Source of the DNA: Bacteroidales bacterium UBA5072
Lineage (GTDB): Bacteria; Bacteroidota; Bacteroidia; Bacteroidales; UBA10428
Assembly: GCA_002415855.1 (NCBI GenBank)
Contig: DIAS01000062.1
Span: forward strand, 1-14,984
Direction: 5' to 3'
Length of the DNA: 14,984 bases
Shown: piece by piece, positions 14,137 to 14,984 of the stretch
How the letters are laid out: the number at the start of each line of letters is the position of its first letter
Numbering within the stretch: position 1 is the first letter of the stretch
Made by a program: the position numbers and the translations under genes
Notes under the pieces: generated by a model
Told to the model about the DNA's origin: nothing
What the model saw: only the letters and a program-made list of their open reading frames with translations
Databases searched by the model: none

Positions 14137-14984
14137 TTACAGGCTGATTATTTTATCTGAATACGTTTGGGCATCAATTACCGTAATGGCAGCCATATTA
14201 ACGATCTCACGCACCGAACTTGCCATCTGCAAAACCTGAATGGGTTTTCGCAATCCGGTTACAATAGGTCCAATGACCTCAGCATTTCCAATTTCCTGCA
14301 TCAATTTAAAGGCAATATTCCCGGAGTTCAGATCGGGGAAGATGACGGTGTTGACATCCATGTCAGCAAGTTTGCTGAAAGGAAACTTTTCCTGCCGCAG
14401 TTTCTTGTTAAATGCATAGTTAGCCTGCATTTCACCATCCACAATCAGATCGGGATAATCGCGGTGCAATATCTCTACAGCTTCACGAACGGTATTCGGA
14501 CTGATATCGCGGTCTGATCCGAAGTTCGAATAAGATAGCATGGCAATGCAAGGGACCAGGTTGAATTTTTTTACCTCATTGGCAGTGAGCAGGGCTGTGT
14601 CGGCAAGCATGCGTGCACTCGGATTGATGTTGACCGTGGTGTCGGCAAAGAAGAAGGGTCCTTTCTTTGTGACAATTATGTACATTCCTGCAATATGTTT
14701 CAGGCTGTTGTTGGTGCCCACAATCTGAAGCGCAGGCCGCATGGTGTTCGAATATTTATTCGAGAAACCCGAAATGAAACCATCTGCCTCACCGGTTTCC
14801 ACCATCATGATGCCAAAATAATTCGGATCGTATATCTTTTCAAGGGTTTCCGTATAAGTCATCCCTTTGCGCTGCCGTTTTTCAAACAATAGCTGAGCGT
14901 AGCGTTTTCTTCTATCCTCTTCGCCCGGGTCATGGATATCAATAATGGGGATGTTGTTCAGTTCAATGGCATTTTCAACGGACA
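14137..14984 (-). CDS. maeB: NADP-dependent malic enzyme, C-terminal phosphotransacetylase-like domain (5' part outside window)
   Basis: The reading frame runs off the right end of the window; 281 C-terminal residues are visible. They match the phosphate-acetyltransferase-like domain at the C-terminus of MaeB-type malic enzymes, which convert malate to pyruvate and CO2 while reducing NADP. Landmarks in the visible part are RYAQLLFEKRQRKGM, the DPNYFGIMMVETGEADGFISG stretch, RPALQIVGT, TKKGPFFFADTTVN, MLSYSNFGS, IVDGEMQANYAFN and IGPIVTGLRKP. SYSNFGS and the RKRKGM lead-in favour MaeB over free phosphate acetyltransferase, where the serine loop usually differs; the missing malic-enzyme half would settle it. 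A TTG at 14889 is only an internal leucine codon, because the conserved sequence continues upstream of it. The 37-base gap to DUF4252 suggests co-transcription. Confidence 0.88.
   Translation of the reverse strand, partial: SVENAIELNNIPIIDIHDPGEEDRRKRYAQLLFEKRQRKGMTYTETLEKIYDPNYFGIMMVETGEADGFISGFSNKYSNTMRPALQIVGTNNSLKHIAGMYIIVTKKGPFFFADTTVNINPSARMLADTALLTANEVKKFNLVPCIAMLSYSNFGSDRDISPNTVREAVEILHRDYPDLIVDGEMQANYAFNKKLRQEKFPFSKLADMDVNTVIFPDLNSGNIAFKLMQEIGNAEVIGPIVTGLRKPIQVLQMASSVREIVNMAAITVIDAQTYSDKIISL

Noticed and set aside
14887..14889. Malic enzyme start at TTG 14889
   Set aside because: The conserved frame continues upstream with family-typical residues to the window edge, so this is an internal leucine.

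Overview
The window reads as a chromosomal segment of an anaerobic member of the Bacteroidota, probably Bacteroidales-like. The lineage call rests on a DUF4252 protein, a beta-helix lipoprotein of a type common in this phylum, a bacterial deoxyhypusine synthase-like enzyme, promoters of the TTTG / TAnnTTTG kind (the clearest at 2054-2084), and weak or absent Shine-Dalgarno sequences. It is an inference from gene families, not from a marker gene. No tRNA, rRNA, CRISPR array, transposase or phage module was seen.

The most notable content is at the left edge (1-1841). A thioredoxin-type arsenate reductase, cut by the window start, is followed by hgcA and hgcB, the two genes required for making methylmercury. 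HgcA has the cap-helix motif NVWCAAGK with its corrinoid-ligating cysteine and five C-terminal membrane helices. HgcB is a two-cluster ferredoxin with the conserved Cys73 and the terminal Cys-Cys. hgcA starts inside the end of arsC, so methylation is physically tied to an arsenic-resistance unit. HgcA also carries an apparent insertion of about 30 residues inside its corrinoid-binding domain. A small convergent gene of unknown function overlaps the hgcB stop codon and has its own good promoter.

From 2310 to 6278 come a deoxyhypusine synthase-like gene, a large inverted repeat between convergent genes, a reverse-strand fusion of a methyltransferase with an ATP-grasp ligase that has an Asn-Gly repeat near its C-terminus, and a GNAT acetyltransferase. 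From 6467 to 9030 there is a forward pair of exported proteins: a beta-helix lipoprotein and an endonuclease/exonuclease/phosphatase-fold protein. murB (reverse) and a GT4-type glycosyltransferase (forward) are divergent at 9094-11334.

The right end (11337-14984) is entirely on the reverse strand. In order of transcription it holds the phosphotransacetylase-like C-terminal part of a malic enzyme (cut by the window end), a DUF4252 protein, an ABC transporter ATPase, its membrane subunit, and a nitroreductase. The last three genes are joined by 4-base start/stop overlaps and almost certainly form one operon. Apart from the arsC-hgcAB unit, the window looks like ordinary chromosomal housekeeping and accessory content.
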